Source: an uncultured Lachnospiraceae bacterium
Lineage (GTDB): Bacteria > Bacillota > Clostridia > Lachnospirales > Lachnospiraceae
Reading direction: 5' to 3'
Assembly (NCBI GenBank): GCA_934434905.1
Contig: CAKSAI010000050.1
Coordinates: 1-14,644, forward strand
DNA length: 14,644 nt
Shown here: positions 8,079-14,644 of the stretch, one piece after another
Layout of the letters: the number at the start of each line of letters is the position of its first letter
Numbering within the stretch: position 1 is the stretch's first letter
Position numbers and translations under genes: made by a program
Notes under the pieces: model-generated
Told to the model about the DNA's origin: nothing
What the model saw: the letters and a program-made list of their open reading frames with translations, nothing else
Databases searched by the model: none

Positions 8079-9482
8079 TCAGTCGAACGTAACCAGCGCA
8101 CCATGGCCGGCATCCATCGTGAGTGTAAGCTGATTTGTATGCACATGCGACTCTTCTGCGTCATACGTCACTGTCACATCATATTTATCGTTGAAATCCA
8201 GCGTGATATTCTGTGCATATTCATAATCATAATTGACTACATAAAGAGCTGTCCTTCCCTGATAGTTAAAACATCCTATCATTGCATCACCATCTACGCG
8301 AACCAGTTCGCGCCATGATTCGCCATCTATGATACAAGTAGATAACGCGTTATCCTTTTTAGCCTGTGTACCGGTAACAATAACCCCCTTGTTCTTGGCA
8401 TGCATCAACACATTATCCACAGCCGCAATCTGTTTGTTCACAGTTTGTGCATAGTAATACCATTCATTCAGATTTCCCCATGCTCCAATCATTCCGTTTC
8501 TTTGGAAATCAAAAGGTTTGCTTTCAGCCCATGCAAAGTAGTTTGGCTGGAATATGGTAAAATATTCTATTCCCTGTGCGCCATATGCCAAGTTGACATT
8601 TACATTCCATTGGAACTGCTTTTCGTTCGGATAATATGGCGTCTCAGAATCAAATCTATTCTGATTGTCATTCCACTGACTTCCTGCCTGAATGAAGGTC
8701 CAGAATGGAATGCTATGTGCCATTGCACGTTCCCGTACAACCGACAGATTGTAGAAATAATTATCCTTGGTACGTCCCTCATCCCAAACATAACTGTCAT
8801 AGGAGAGATAAGGCAGACTGCAGCTTTCTATAAAATAATCCAAATAAGCAGCATAATTTTCGCTCTTATAATTTCCGTAATCCGGCAAAGCATTTGCATA
8901 GCCATATACCCCCAATTCAGCCAAATTCGATAAAATCGGGGCATATCTGTCAATCGTACGCGTGCCATCTCCCAGATGGTAATCAATCCACTGCGGTTCA
9001 TCTACCACATATAAGCCGCTGAAAGCCGGATAATCGCTGTACTCACTCATACACTCCGACATCTGTTCCAGAGATATGGATGTACTATTGCTAATCGAAC
9101 TGTCGTATACACAGACACCCAGACCGTATTTTTCACCCAGCTGCAACATTTTTATCACATTCTGCGGCTGACTGGCATAATCCGTATAGGAATGACTTAT
9201 GAGGTTTACCCCGCTGTCAGCAATAATCTCAAACCATTCATCTGTGATAAAATTCGGTTGTTTTTCGCCGCTGTAGCTGTAGGTCGAATCCATCGGGCCG
9301 TAATATACTGCGATTGGCATTACATCCGCACCTCCGGTTGACGCAAAAGTAAATGTGTTTACCTTTTCTGCCTCCATTGGTGCAAACGTTACCTTTTCAC
9401 TGTTGCAGCCACACAAAGCGGCTACAAAAGTTCCTATCAGAAGAAAGCATAATATGTATTTTGTTTTCTTATGTCTCATCAT
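8079..9482 (-). CDS. Lipoprotein with glycoside-hydrolase-like barrel (467 aa)
   Basis: Putative surface-tethered glycoside hydrolase. The N-terminus is a lipoprotein signal (basic MMRHKKTK, a hydrophobic run, then lipobox LCGC near residues 24-27), so it should be lipid-anchored on the outer face of the membrane. After a short linker the barrel starts at MPIAVYYGP. Motifs shared with its two paralogues are VVDEP (Asp161-Glu162, candidate catalytic acids), GYAN, LSYDSY, QAGSQWND, GAQGIEYF, DFQRNGMI, and a C-terminal sandwich with YVVNYD and GHGALV. The start at 9482 lies 7 nt after AAGGAGG; a longer open frame from 9518 would place that site inside the gene. It overlaps the upstream stop by 14 nt, suggesting coupled translation. 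No CAZy family can be assigned by eye; a barrel plus beta-sandwich is typical of clan GH-A enzymes. Confidence 0.85.
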   Translation of the reverse strand: MMRHKKTKYILCFLLIGTFVAALCGCNSEKVTFAPMEAEKVNTFTFASTGGADVMPIAVYYGPMDSTYSYSGEKQPNFITDEWFEIIADSGVNLISHSYTDYASQPQNVIKMLQLGEKYGLGVCVYDSSISNSTSISLEQMSECMSEYSDYPAFSGLYVVDEPQWIDYHLGDGTRTIDRYAPILSNLAELGVYGYANALPDYGNYKSENYAAYLDYFIESCSLPYLSYDSYVWDEGRTKDNYFYNLSVVRERAMAHSIPFWTFIQAGSQWNDNQNRFDSETPYYPNEKQFQWNVNVNLAYGAQGIEYFTIFQPNYFAWAESKPFDFQRNGMIGAWGNLNEWYYYAQTVNKQIAAVDNVLMHAKNKGVIVTGTQAKKDNALSTCIIDGESWRELVRVDGDAMIGCFNYQGRTALYVVNYDYEYAQNITLDFNDKYDVTVTYDAEESHVHTNQLTLTMDAGHGALVTFD

Positions 9483-11013
9483 ACTTGTTCCTCCTTCTCT
9501 TTGCCGCAACAATTGCACTGATTCCTACAATCAAAATACCGACCGCTGCAGTGCAAGGAATAATAAGATACCAGTTAAAGTCATCATCCTCTTTTCCTGC
9601 CTCACGAAATACCATTTCGCCTTTTGTATAGACATAATCTTCCGGAACCTCGAATTTGCTGGTTGCAAATTCCACCTCAACGAGATTTGGTTCTTTATCT
9701 AAGTTCTTCATTTTAATATTATCAACTGCGAAATTTCCCGGTCCGCAGGTCCAGATATGTACATACCCCAGCGGAGTTGTTCCATCCGCGACATCATACT
9801 CGCCAATGGTAGTGAAGTCTTTTTCATCAATCCATTTCATACCGATTGTTACATGAGCGTCTATAACCGATATTTTGACAGAAATTCCTCTTTCTTCCTC
9901 CTCCGCGAAAAACGGATACTTTTCAGATTGTGCCACAACCTCATATCCACGTGCAAACGATCTTACCGCCGAATCCCTGTCAAAGTAAATCATATCCGGC
10001 GAAAAAGTAAATCCATTATCTGCACACTCGATCAATTCATCCCCGAAGGATACGCCGAACCACATAGAGGACGCATTCAGCACATTTCCATTCTCATCCG
10101 TAATATCCTTGCGCAGTAAGTATGGTACGTCAAAAGTCAGCTCAAAGTTGGAATATTGGAACATGGTTCCAATCTGCGCCGCACCACTGTTTTCATACCA
10201 CATCACGTAATTGCCGTTGTATTCTTCTATTGACATCGTACTCGGCGCATATGCGGAAGCAGCGGCTTTGGAGAAAAGCAGGTTCGCATTATAACGGTCT
10301 TCATCAAAGTTTTCTTCAAAATCCGAATTTTCCGGACGGTCATACCGATACGTTTGGATTTCAAGTTCGGACAGTGTTGCCGCGCATTTTCCCGTCTGGA
10401 AAAAGCCTACACTTCCCTCTGGGAGAAATGGTAGTTCTGCACTTGCAACCTTTTGCCCGTTTATCAGCACCACCAAGCTTCGGTTGTTATAGACCACTGC
10501 CTTGACTGCCACCTTGCTGCCTATCGAAAACCCGGCAGTTTTCGGTGCCACAGCCTCCTTTTGTCCACCCGCTTCCTCGTAGCTGCGAACAGCCAACTGC
10601 AGTCCGCCATTGTTGAGAAAAACGATTTCCACCTGACCCGCTTCTTCACTGAAGCTTTCAATATTATCAAGTCCGAATCCCAAAATAAATTCGCCATTTT
10701 CTGGCATAGACTTGATTTGCAAGGCAAAAGAAGCCGTCACAAGTTCATCTCGTTCTTCCGTCTTTTGTGCCGTACTCTTGGTAATCAGACGAGTGTACTT
10801 GGTACTTTCTTCGGAAAATACCAATTTACCGTCGTCAATTGCCACATCAGCTTCCGGGACATTCCATACTGCGGTGTTGAGTTCTTTCTCAAAGGACGAA
10901 TCGTCTACTGTCACATGGCTGAGTCCCGCCTGTACTTCATATGGCTTCAAACACAGCGCGCACAAAACGAAAGCAAGCACACATGTCATTAATTTGCATG
11001 TTTTCTTCATCAT
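9469..11013 (-). CDS. Secreted LamG-like protein with C-terminal membrane anchor (514 aa)
   Basis: Probably a cell-surface glycan-binding protein. Residues 1-29 are a Sec signal peptide (cut after VQA). Two concanavalin-A/LamG-like beta-rich regions follow, at about 30-215 and 227-440; the latter ends in NFAVDNIKMKNL, a closing strand common in such lectin-like domains. Residues 482-503 are a membrane helix, then AAKRRRNK, placing the C-terminus inside; there is no LPXTG signal. The topology matches the 850-residue protein, but the modules are more distant and lack the RYAG...W-G signature. It begins 11 nt after the binding-protein stop with GGGAG 6 nt before the ATG; a second ATG immediately follows and could also be used. 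Domain assignment is by pattern only. Confidence 0.75.
   Translation of the reverse strand: MMKKTCKLMTCVLAFVLCALCLKPYEVQAGLSHVTVDDSSFEKELNTAVWNVPEADVAIDDGKLVFSEESTKYTRLITKSTAQKTEERDELVTASFALQIKSMPENGEFILGFGLDNIESFSEEAGQVEIVFLNNGGLQLAVRSYEEAGGQKEAVAPKTAGFSIGSKVAVKAVVYNNRSLVVLINGQKVASAELPFLPEGSVGFFQTGKCAATLSELEIQTYRYDRPENSDFEENFDEDRYNANLLFSKAAASAYAPSTMSIEEYNGNYVMWYENSGAAQIGTMFQYSNFELTFDVPYLLRKDITDENGNVLNASSMWFGVSFGDELIECADNGFTFSPDMIYFDRDSAVRSFARGYEVVAQSEKYPFFAEEEERGISVKISVIDAHVTIGMKWIDEKDFTTIGEYDVADGTTPLGYVHIWTCGPGNFAVDNIKMKNLDKEPNLVEVEFATSKFEVPEDYVYTKGEMVFREAGKEDDDFNWYLIIPCTAAVGILIVGISAIVAAKRRRNKYDET
9490..9496 (-). promoter_or_regulatory. Ribosome binding site that fixes the lipoprotein start
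   Basis: The minus strand reads AAGGAGG, 7 nt before the ATG at 9482. It lies inside the end of the upstream gene and rules out the longer frame beginning at 9518. Confidence 0.8.
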
Positions 11014-11024
11014 ATCCGTCTCCC

Positions 11025-12584
11025 TTATTTCACATTTGGCAGCCAGTTCAACTCGTAATTTTTTTCAATCGAATCCTCAATCTCCGCCCATACATCGTCT
11101 GCCGTTTTACGGTCACCGGTATTTTTCGAACACATTTTCTCGATATAATAAATTCCTGCGAAAGAACTTGCGCCACCGTCTGTGAAGATACGGTGTTTTG
11201 ATGCGATATATTCACTCGCTATGCTTTCCGCCTGCATCAAAATCTGATACTGTATTTTCTCATAGTCCGTCCATTCTGACGTGTCCACATCTCCGTCACA
11301 GAAATTCATTGGAAGTGCAATATGAAGTGTTTCCGTATAAATCTTATAGCCCTTATCAGAGTACAGGAATTTCAAAAATTCCTTCGCCCCTTCTTTCGCC
11401 GTGGAATAGCTCGGAATATATGCACTCTCCCCTGAGTAGTTCGCTGATATAATGCCACGTGCCTGCCGGACTATCTCCCAATCCTCAGCGGAAATCTGAT
11501 TACCATCTACTTCGTAGCCATCACCTTTTTTAAATTCAGAAATGTCTTTTGTTCCATCGGTTACATCGTCAATCGCTGAAATCACCAGACGCAGCACTGC
11601 GTCACTCTTAATCGTTTCGGTACGATCTGTGATTGCAGAAATCACCGGAAGCTTCATCATTGCGAAACCGTCTGTCTTACCAGCAGACTTCATTTCATTA
11701 ATCAGCCAGGAACCATTAATCATCATAGCTGCATCACCGTTTAGAAACTTCGTTTGTGCAAGTACGTGATCTGTGGTATTCGAGCCGTCCATCGTATATT
11801 CCGGTGTGATAAATTTTTCATAAGTCTTCAGCACCTTGTAACGGCCATCTTTGTTCGCTAATGCCTCCTTGCTTGGGCTTTCTCCCTTTTCATCGATACA
11901 TGCATAGAAATTATCCAAATAGTAATCCATGCCGTCTGCCTGCGCAAACCACGCTTCGCTGATGAAATCCCAGTATCCGCCACCTACAAAATGCGCAAAC
12001 GGCGTATACCCCTTCCGGTATAACTTATCACACACAACTGCAAGCTCATCCGTTGTTCGTGGAAGCTGCGTAATACCTGCTTCCTGAAAAATCGATATAT
12101 TATAAGCCACGCTTAGTACACCGCCGCCGTAAGTCAAACCATAATAGTTTCCATCTGCCGATTTTTCCAGTTTCAAATAGTTTTCCATAAATTTCTCTTT
12201 AATTGCCTTTGAGTCTCCCTTTGCTGTTGCTTCCAGCACATCATTCAGCGGTTCCATATAACGGGTGTCATAATTACGTATTCCCAGATATAAGTCGACC
12301 GTATCCGCTTCTTCCAGACCATAGGAAGCCTGCACGCTGTTAGAATCTGCCTATGCCTTATATTTCCCTTGATACTGCGGATATTCATCTTCAAAGGCCG
12401 CTATCATTGCCTCCAGCCATGCTGAATCCAATCCTGAATTCCAGTATGCAATCTCAATGTCTGTCGCTGTATTTCCTACCTTGCCAGACTTTTTCCCGCC
12501 GCAGGCTGTCATGCCCGATACCATCGTTCCTGCCACTGCAATTGCAACTGCCACTGCCAATAATCTTTTTCTTGCATTTTTCAT
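11025..12584 (-). pseudogene. CUT1 ABC transporter solute-binding lipoprotein, interrupted by an in-frame amber codon
   Basis: Family 1 extracellular sugar-binding protein. The N-terminal part (12584-12351, 77 aa) has a lipoprotein signal with lipobox MTAC (Cys28) and the beginning of a mature domain (IEIAYWNS...). A TAG at 12353-12351 then stops it. The same frame continues without another stop to TAA at 11025, adding the rest of a typical binding protein (DTVDLYLG, YGGGVLSVAYN, AMMINGSWLINEM). Read through, the product would be 519 positions, a normal size. The GTG at 12335 could restart translation, but it has no good ribosome site and the product would lack the export signal. TAG also ends the 1325-residue gene nearby, so it is a normal stop here. 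The likely cause is a single substitution (for example from CAG, AAG or TGG) or a sequence error. The ribosome site GGAGG is 9 nt before the start, 17 nt after the permease stop. Confidence 0.85.
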
Positions 12585-12601
12585 CTTTCTTATCCTCCTT
12601 G

Positions 12602-13462
12602 TTATCCTTTCAGTCCACCGACAGAAATATTTGTTGTGATTACTTTGTTAAAGGCGATAAACAAAACAATCGCCGGTATGGATATAATTACGCAGGCGGC
12701 AAACAGAATATCCAATCGTGCACGATATATCATTTCCGTATTAAACTGATAGATGCCAACCGGAAGTGTCGGATGGTTCGGAAGGTATACCAATGCACTT
12801 TCATAGCTATTCCATGTACTGACCCACTGCGTCAGGAAAAGTGCTCCCAAAATCGGCTTTGCCTGAGGAAGCATAACACGGTAATAAACCTGGAAATGAT
12901 TCGCCCCATCCATCTTCGCCGCCTCCGCGTAAGTCCATGACAAGTTCTTAAAATATGCAGCGTAATACAGGAATAGGGTATTAAATCCACTCATAGAGGT
13001 CAACACTTGTGCGTAGCTGTCAATCAACCCCAGCGATTTCAGCAGATTGTACGTAGCTCCTGATGTTCCATAAAGCGGCAGAGTGATCACGATCAAAATA
13101 ATCGGATATATCAGCTTAGAACCCGGAAACGTGTATTTTGTCGCACAGTAGGCAAGGTTGATACTGGTTAATTGCTGCACCCCTACGCAGACTACCGAGA
13201 AATAAACACTGTTAAACAACATGTCAAAAAAGTTATTTCCATTTACATTCAATAGCCGAAATACTTCGAGATAATTATTAAAATTCCATTTATCCGGAAG
13301 CCCGAACGGATCCAGTGCCACCTCTGAGTGGGTCTTTGCTCCCGCTATGATCGCCCATATAAGAATATAGAGATAAGATGCCGCCACAATCAAAAAGATA
13401 AATGACACAAACCAATATAATGCAACTTCTCCAGGAGATTTTCTCTTCAATCTTTTAAACAT
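12602..13462 (-). CDS. CUT1 sugar ABC transporter permease, MalG/LplC-like (286 aa)
   Basis: Inner-membrane subunit of a carbohydrate importer. A basic N-terminus (MFKRLKRKSPGE) precedes about six hydrophobic helices. The cytoplasmic EAA loop that contacts the ATPase is clear at about 178-201 (EAAKMDGANHF, then LPQAKPIL). Its end, FIAFNKVITTNISVGGLKG, is typical of the MalG-side permease of CUT1 systems. The start at 13462 sits 8 nt after AAGGAGG, 13 nt downstream of the first permease's stop. An in-frame ATG further upstream (13495) overlaps the previous gene and is not supported. No ATPase gene is present in the window; Bacillota CUT1 systems commonly share one MsmX-type ATPase encoded elsewhere. 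Confidence 0.92.
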   Translation of the reverse strand: MFKRLKRKSPGEVALYWFVSFIFLIVAASYLYILIWAIIAGAKTHSEVALDPFGLPDKWNFNNYLEVFRLLNVNGNNFFDMLFNSVYFSVVCVGVQQLTSINLAYCATKYTFPGSKLIYPIILIVITLPLYGTSGATYNLLKSLGLIDSYAQVLTSMSGFNTLFLYYAAYFKNLSWTYAEAAKMDGANHFQVYYRVMLPQAKPILGALFLTQWVSTWNSYESALVYLPNHPTLPVGIYQFNTEMIYRARLDILFAACVIISIPAIVLFIAFNKVITTNISVGGLKG

Positions 13463-13470
13463 AAAACCTA

Positions 13471-13477
13471 CCTCCTT
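13471..13477 (-). promoter_or_regulatory. Ribosome binding site of the second permease
   Basis: AAGGAGG on the minus strand, 8 nt before the ATG at 13462 and overlapping the TAA of the first permease. It selects 13462 over the in-frame ATGs at 13495 and 13492. Confidence 0.8.
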
Positions 13478-14390
13478 AAAATTCCACTTCATCAAACGCT
13501 TTATCCGTCCACCGTCGAATCAGCAGTGATATCGTAATAGACACCACTGTTAAACAAAGTCCCACAGCTGACATATAGTTGTACACATTGGACGTGTACC
13601 GGCTGCCTGAATTCTCATAAAGCTGAATATACATCCATGCATTCAAGGTCATCGTGTTGTATTTTCCCCCGGTCAACAGAAACACATTTCCCGACGCACC
13701 AAATATACCACAGAACATCAGCACCATCTGAAGCGCCACAGTCGGCCACACAAGGGGGACTATAATTTTTGTAAACTCCGTCCACCATGTGGTTCCGTCG
13801 ATGCGGCCGGATTCTAATACATCCTCTGGAATTCTGGCAAAAGTTCCTCCCCAGATAATCAGGTCTCCCGGAAATCCAAGCCATATCATGTTCAAAAGCA
13901 CCGTTATATTTGCAAATCTGGAATCGCCAAGCAGCTCCGGCGTATATCCCAGATTCAAGCTTTCACCTACCCATTTGGCAATCACACCATCCACGCTTAC
14001 CAGCCTTGTAAACACCATCGCAACCGCCACCGAAAAAACAACCGTCGGTATGAAGAAAATGACGCGGAACACGTTGTATCCCGGTACTTTCTTATAAATA
14101 AAATACGATACCAATACCTTAAACGGAAAGCTGACTAATAGGATCCCAAAGGTAAGAAAGGTGTTCAAAAACGCCAGTCTCAGGTCCGAGGTCGGTAAAG
14201 CAAGCTCTGCAAAAAATCGGGTGAAATTATCAAAAGACCAGATGCCGTCTTTATTGGTAAATGCCATCGTAAATGCAGAGAAGTTTGTGTATATGTAAAA
14301 CACCAAAAAGTTTACAACCGGAATAACCGTACAGGACAAGATAAAAGGCACATAAGTTTTATCCTTGATCTTCTTATTTGCTCGCTTCAT
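13476..14390 (-). CDS. CUT1 sugar ABC transporter permease, MalF/LplB/UgpA-like (304 aa)
   Basis: First permease of the importer. About six transmembrane segments follow the basic start MKRANKKIKDK. The EAA-type loop is seen at about 190-215 (ESGRIDGTTWWTEF, then IIVPLVWP). The final helix ends in LLIRRWTDKAF. Family members are usually 290-310 residues, so this is full length. The start at 14390 is chosen because GGGGAGG lies 8 nt upstream; the frame is open to an ATG at 14420, but that would place the ribosome site inside the gene. It overlaps the stop of the upstream InlB-repeat gene by 17 nt. In many such operons the binding protein gene comes first, but here both permeases precede it. 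Confidence 0.92.
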   Translation of the reverse strand: MKRANKKIKDKTYVPFILSCTVIPVVNFLVFYIYTNFSAFTMAFTNKDGIWSFDNFTRFFAELALPTSDLRLAFLNTFLTFGILLVSFPFKVLVSYFIYKKVPGYNVFRVIFFIPTVVFSVAVAMVFTRLVSVDGVIAKWVGESLNLGYTPELLGDSRFANITVLLNMIWLGFPGDLIIWGGTFARIPEDVLESGRIDGTTWWTEFTKIIVPLVWPTVALQMVLMFCGIFGASGNVFLLTGGKYNTMTLNAWMYIQLYENSGSRYTSNVYNYMSAVGLCLTVVSITISLLIRRWTDKAFDEVEF

Positions 14391-14644
14391 GCTTTCTACC
14401 TCCCCGCAGAAAAACCACACTCACCGCCGTTGCTAAAATGAGCAGGAAAACACTTGCACACAATGCTGTCATCTTCGCCACATTAACACCGGCAGATCCC
14501 TCCGCCGTTTCATAGACCGCTCCATCCGACCATTTCGCATATAAGGTAATAGACTCGTCCACAATACTTCCAAATTCGTACTCCCTGCCATCCGCAAGTA
14601 CCCATCCCTCAAATGTCGCATTTTCTTTTTTCGGATCTTCAGGC
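14374..14644 (-). CDS. C-terminal end of a membrane-anchored InlB-repeat (Listeria-Bacteroides repeat) protein, partial
   Basis: The frame enters from the right edge and gives 89 residues before TAA. The first part, with FEGWVLADGREYEFG and then ITLYAKW, is the recognisable second half of an InlB B-repeat (Flg_new type), a small beta-grasp-like module common in secreted proteins of gut Clostridia. A short linker leads to a membrane helix (CASVFLLILATAVSVVFL), followed by RGGRKHEASK on the cytoplasmic side. So it is a surface protein anchored by its C-terminus, like two others in this locus, with no LPXTG motif. The N-terminal part, which would hold any binding or enzymatic domain, lies outside the window. 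Confidence 0.8.
   Translation of the reverse strand, partial: PEDPKKENATFEGWVLADGREYEFGSIVDESITLYAKWSDGAVYETAEGSAGVNVAKMTALCASVFLLILATAVSVVFLRGGRKHEASK
14399..14405 (-). promoter_or_regulatory. Ribosome binding site of the first permease
   Basis: GGGGAGG on the minus strand, 8 nt before the ATG at 14390 and within the end of the upstream gene. It argues against the longer frame from 14420. Confidence 0.75.

Noticed and set aside
12351..12353. Pyrrolysine or other programmed recoding of the TAG
   Set aside because: No supporting element can be seen, the family has no reason to carry pyrrolysine, and TAG serves as the ordinary stop of the 4051-8028 gene. It is kept only as an unlikely alternative.

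Overview
The window is one nearly gap-free block of genes, all on the minus strand. It looks like a carbohydrate-uptake and surface-protein locus of a Gram-positive gut-type Bacillota, most likely a Lachnospiraceae or other Clostridia relative. The basis is moderate-to-low GC, strong AGGAGG-type ribosome sites, Gram-positive lipoboxes, an ATPase-less CUT1 sugar transporter, a dockerin-like segment and an InlB-type (Listeria-Bacteroides) repeat. The species cannot be named from the sequence.

Layout in transcription order (right to left): (1) the 3' end of a membrane-anchored InlB-repeat protein (14644-14374); (2) two CUT1 permeases (14390-13476 and 13462-12602); (3) the solute-binding lipoprotein gene of that transporter, interrupted by an in-frame amber codon after codon 77 (12584-11025); (4) a secreted, C-terminally anchored protein with two LamG/concanavalin-like regions (11013-9469); (5) a lipoprotein with a glycoside-hydrolase-like barrel (9482-8079); (6) a 1325-residue secreted protein with four LamG-like modules, a dockerin-like segment and a second copy of the same barrel (8028-4051); (7) an 850-residue surface protein with four LamG-like modules and a C-terminal membrane anchor (4036-1484); (8) a third, apparently cytoplasmic copy of the barrel (1487-171). 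Genes are separated by about 50 nt at most or overlap, so a single transcript is likely. It ends at a strong intrinsic terminator (92-130). The first 64 bases probably hold the end of a convergent plus-strand gene that shares this terminator.

Working model (inference): membrane-anchored and secreted lectin-like proteins bind a glycan; the lipoprotein and dockerin-bearing enzymes cut it at the surface; the binding protein and permeases import the oligosaccharide using an ATPase encoded elsewhere; and the cytoplasmic paralogue finishes degradation. The most distinctive points are three paralogues of one unassigned barrel family placed in three compartments of a single operon, a family of tandemly duplicating LamG-like modules (including a fresh 507-bp duplication), and the amber codon that should disable the transporter's binding protein.
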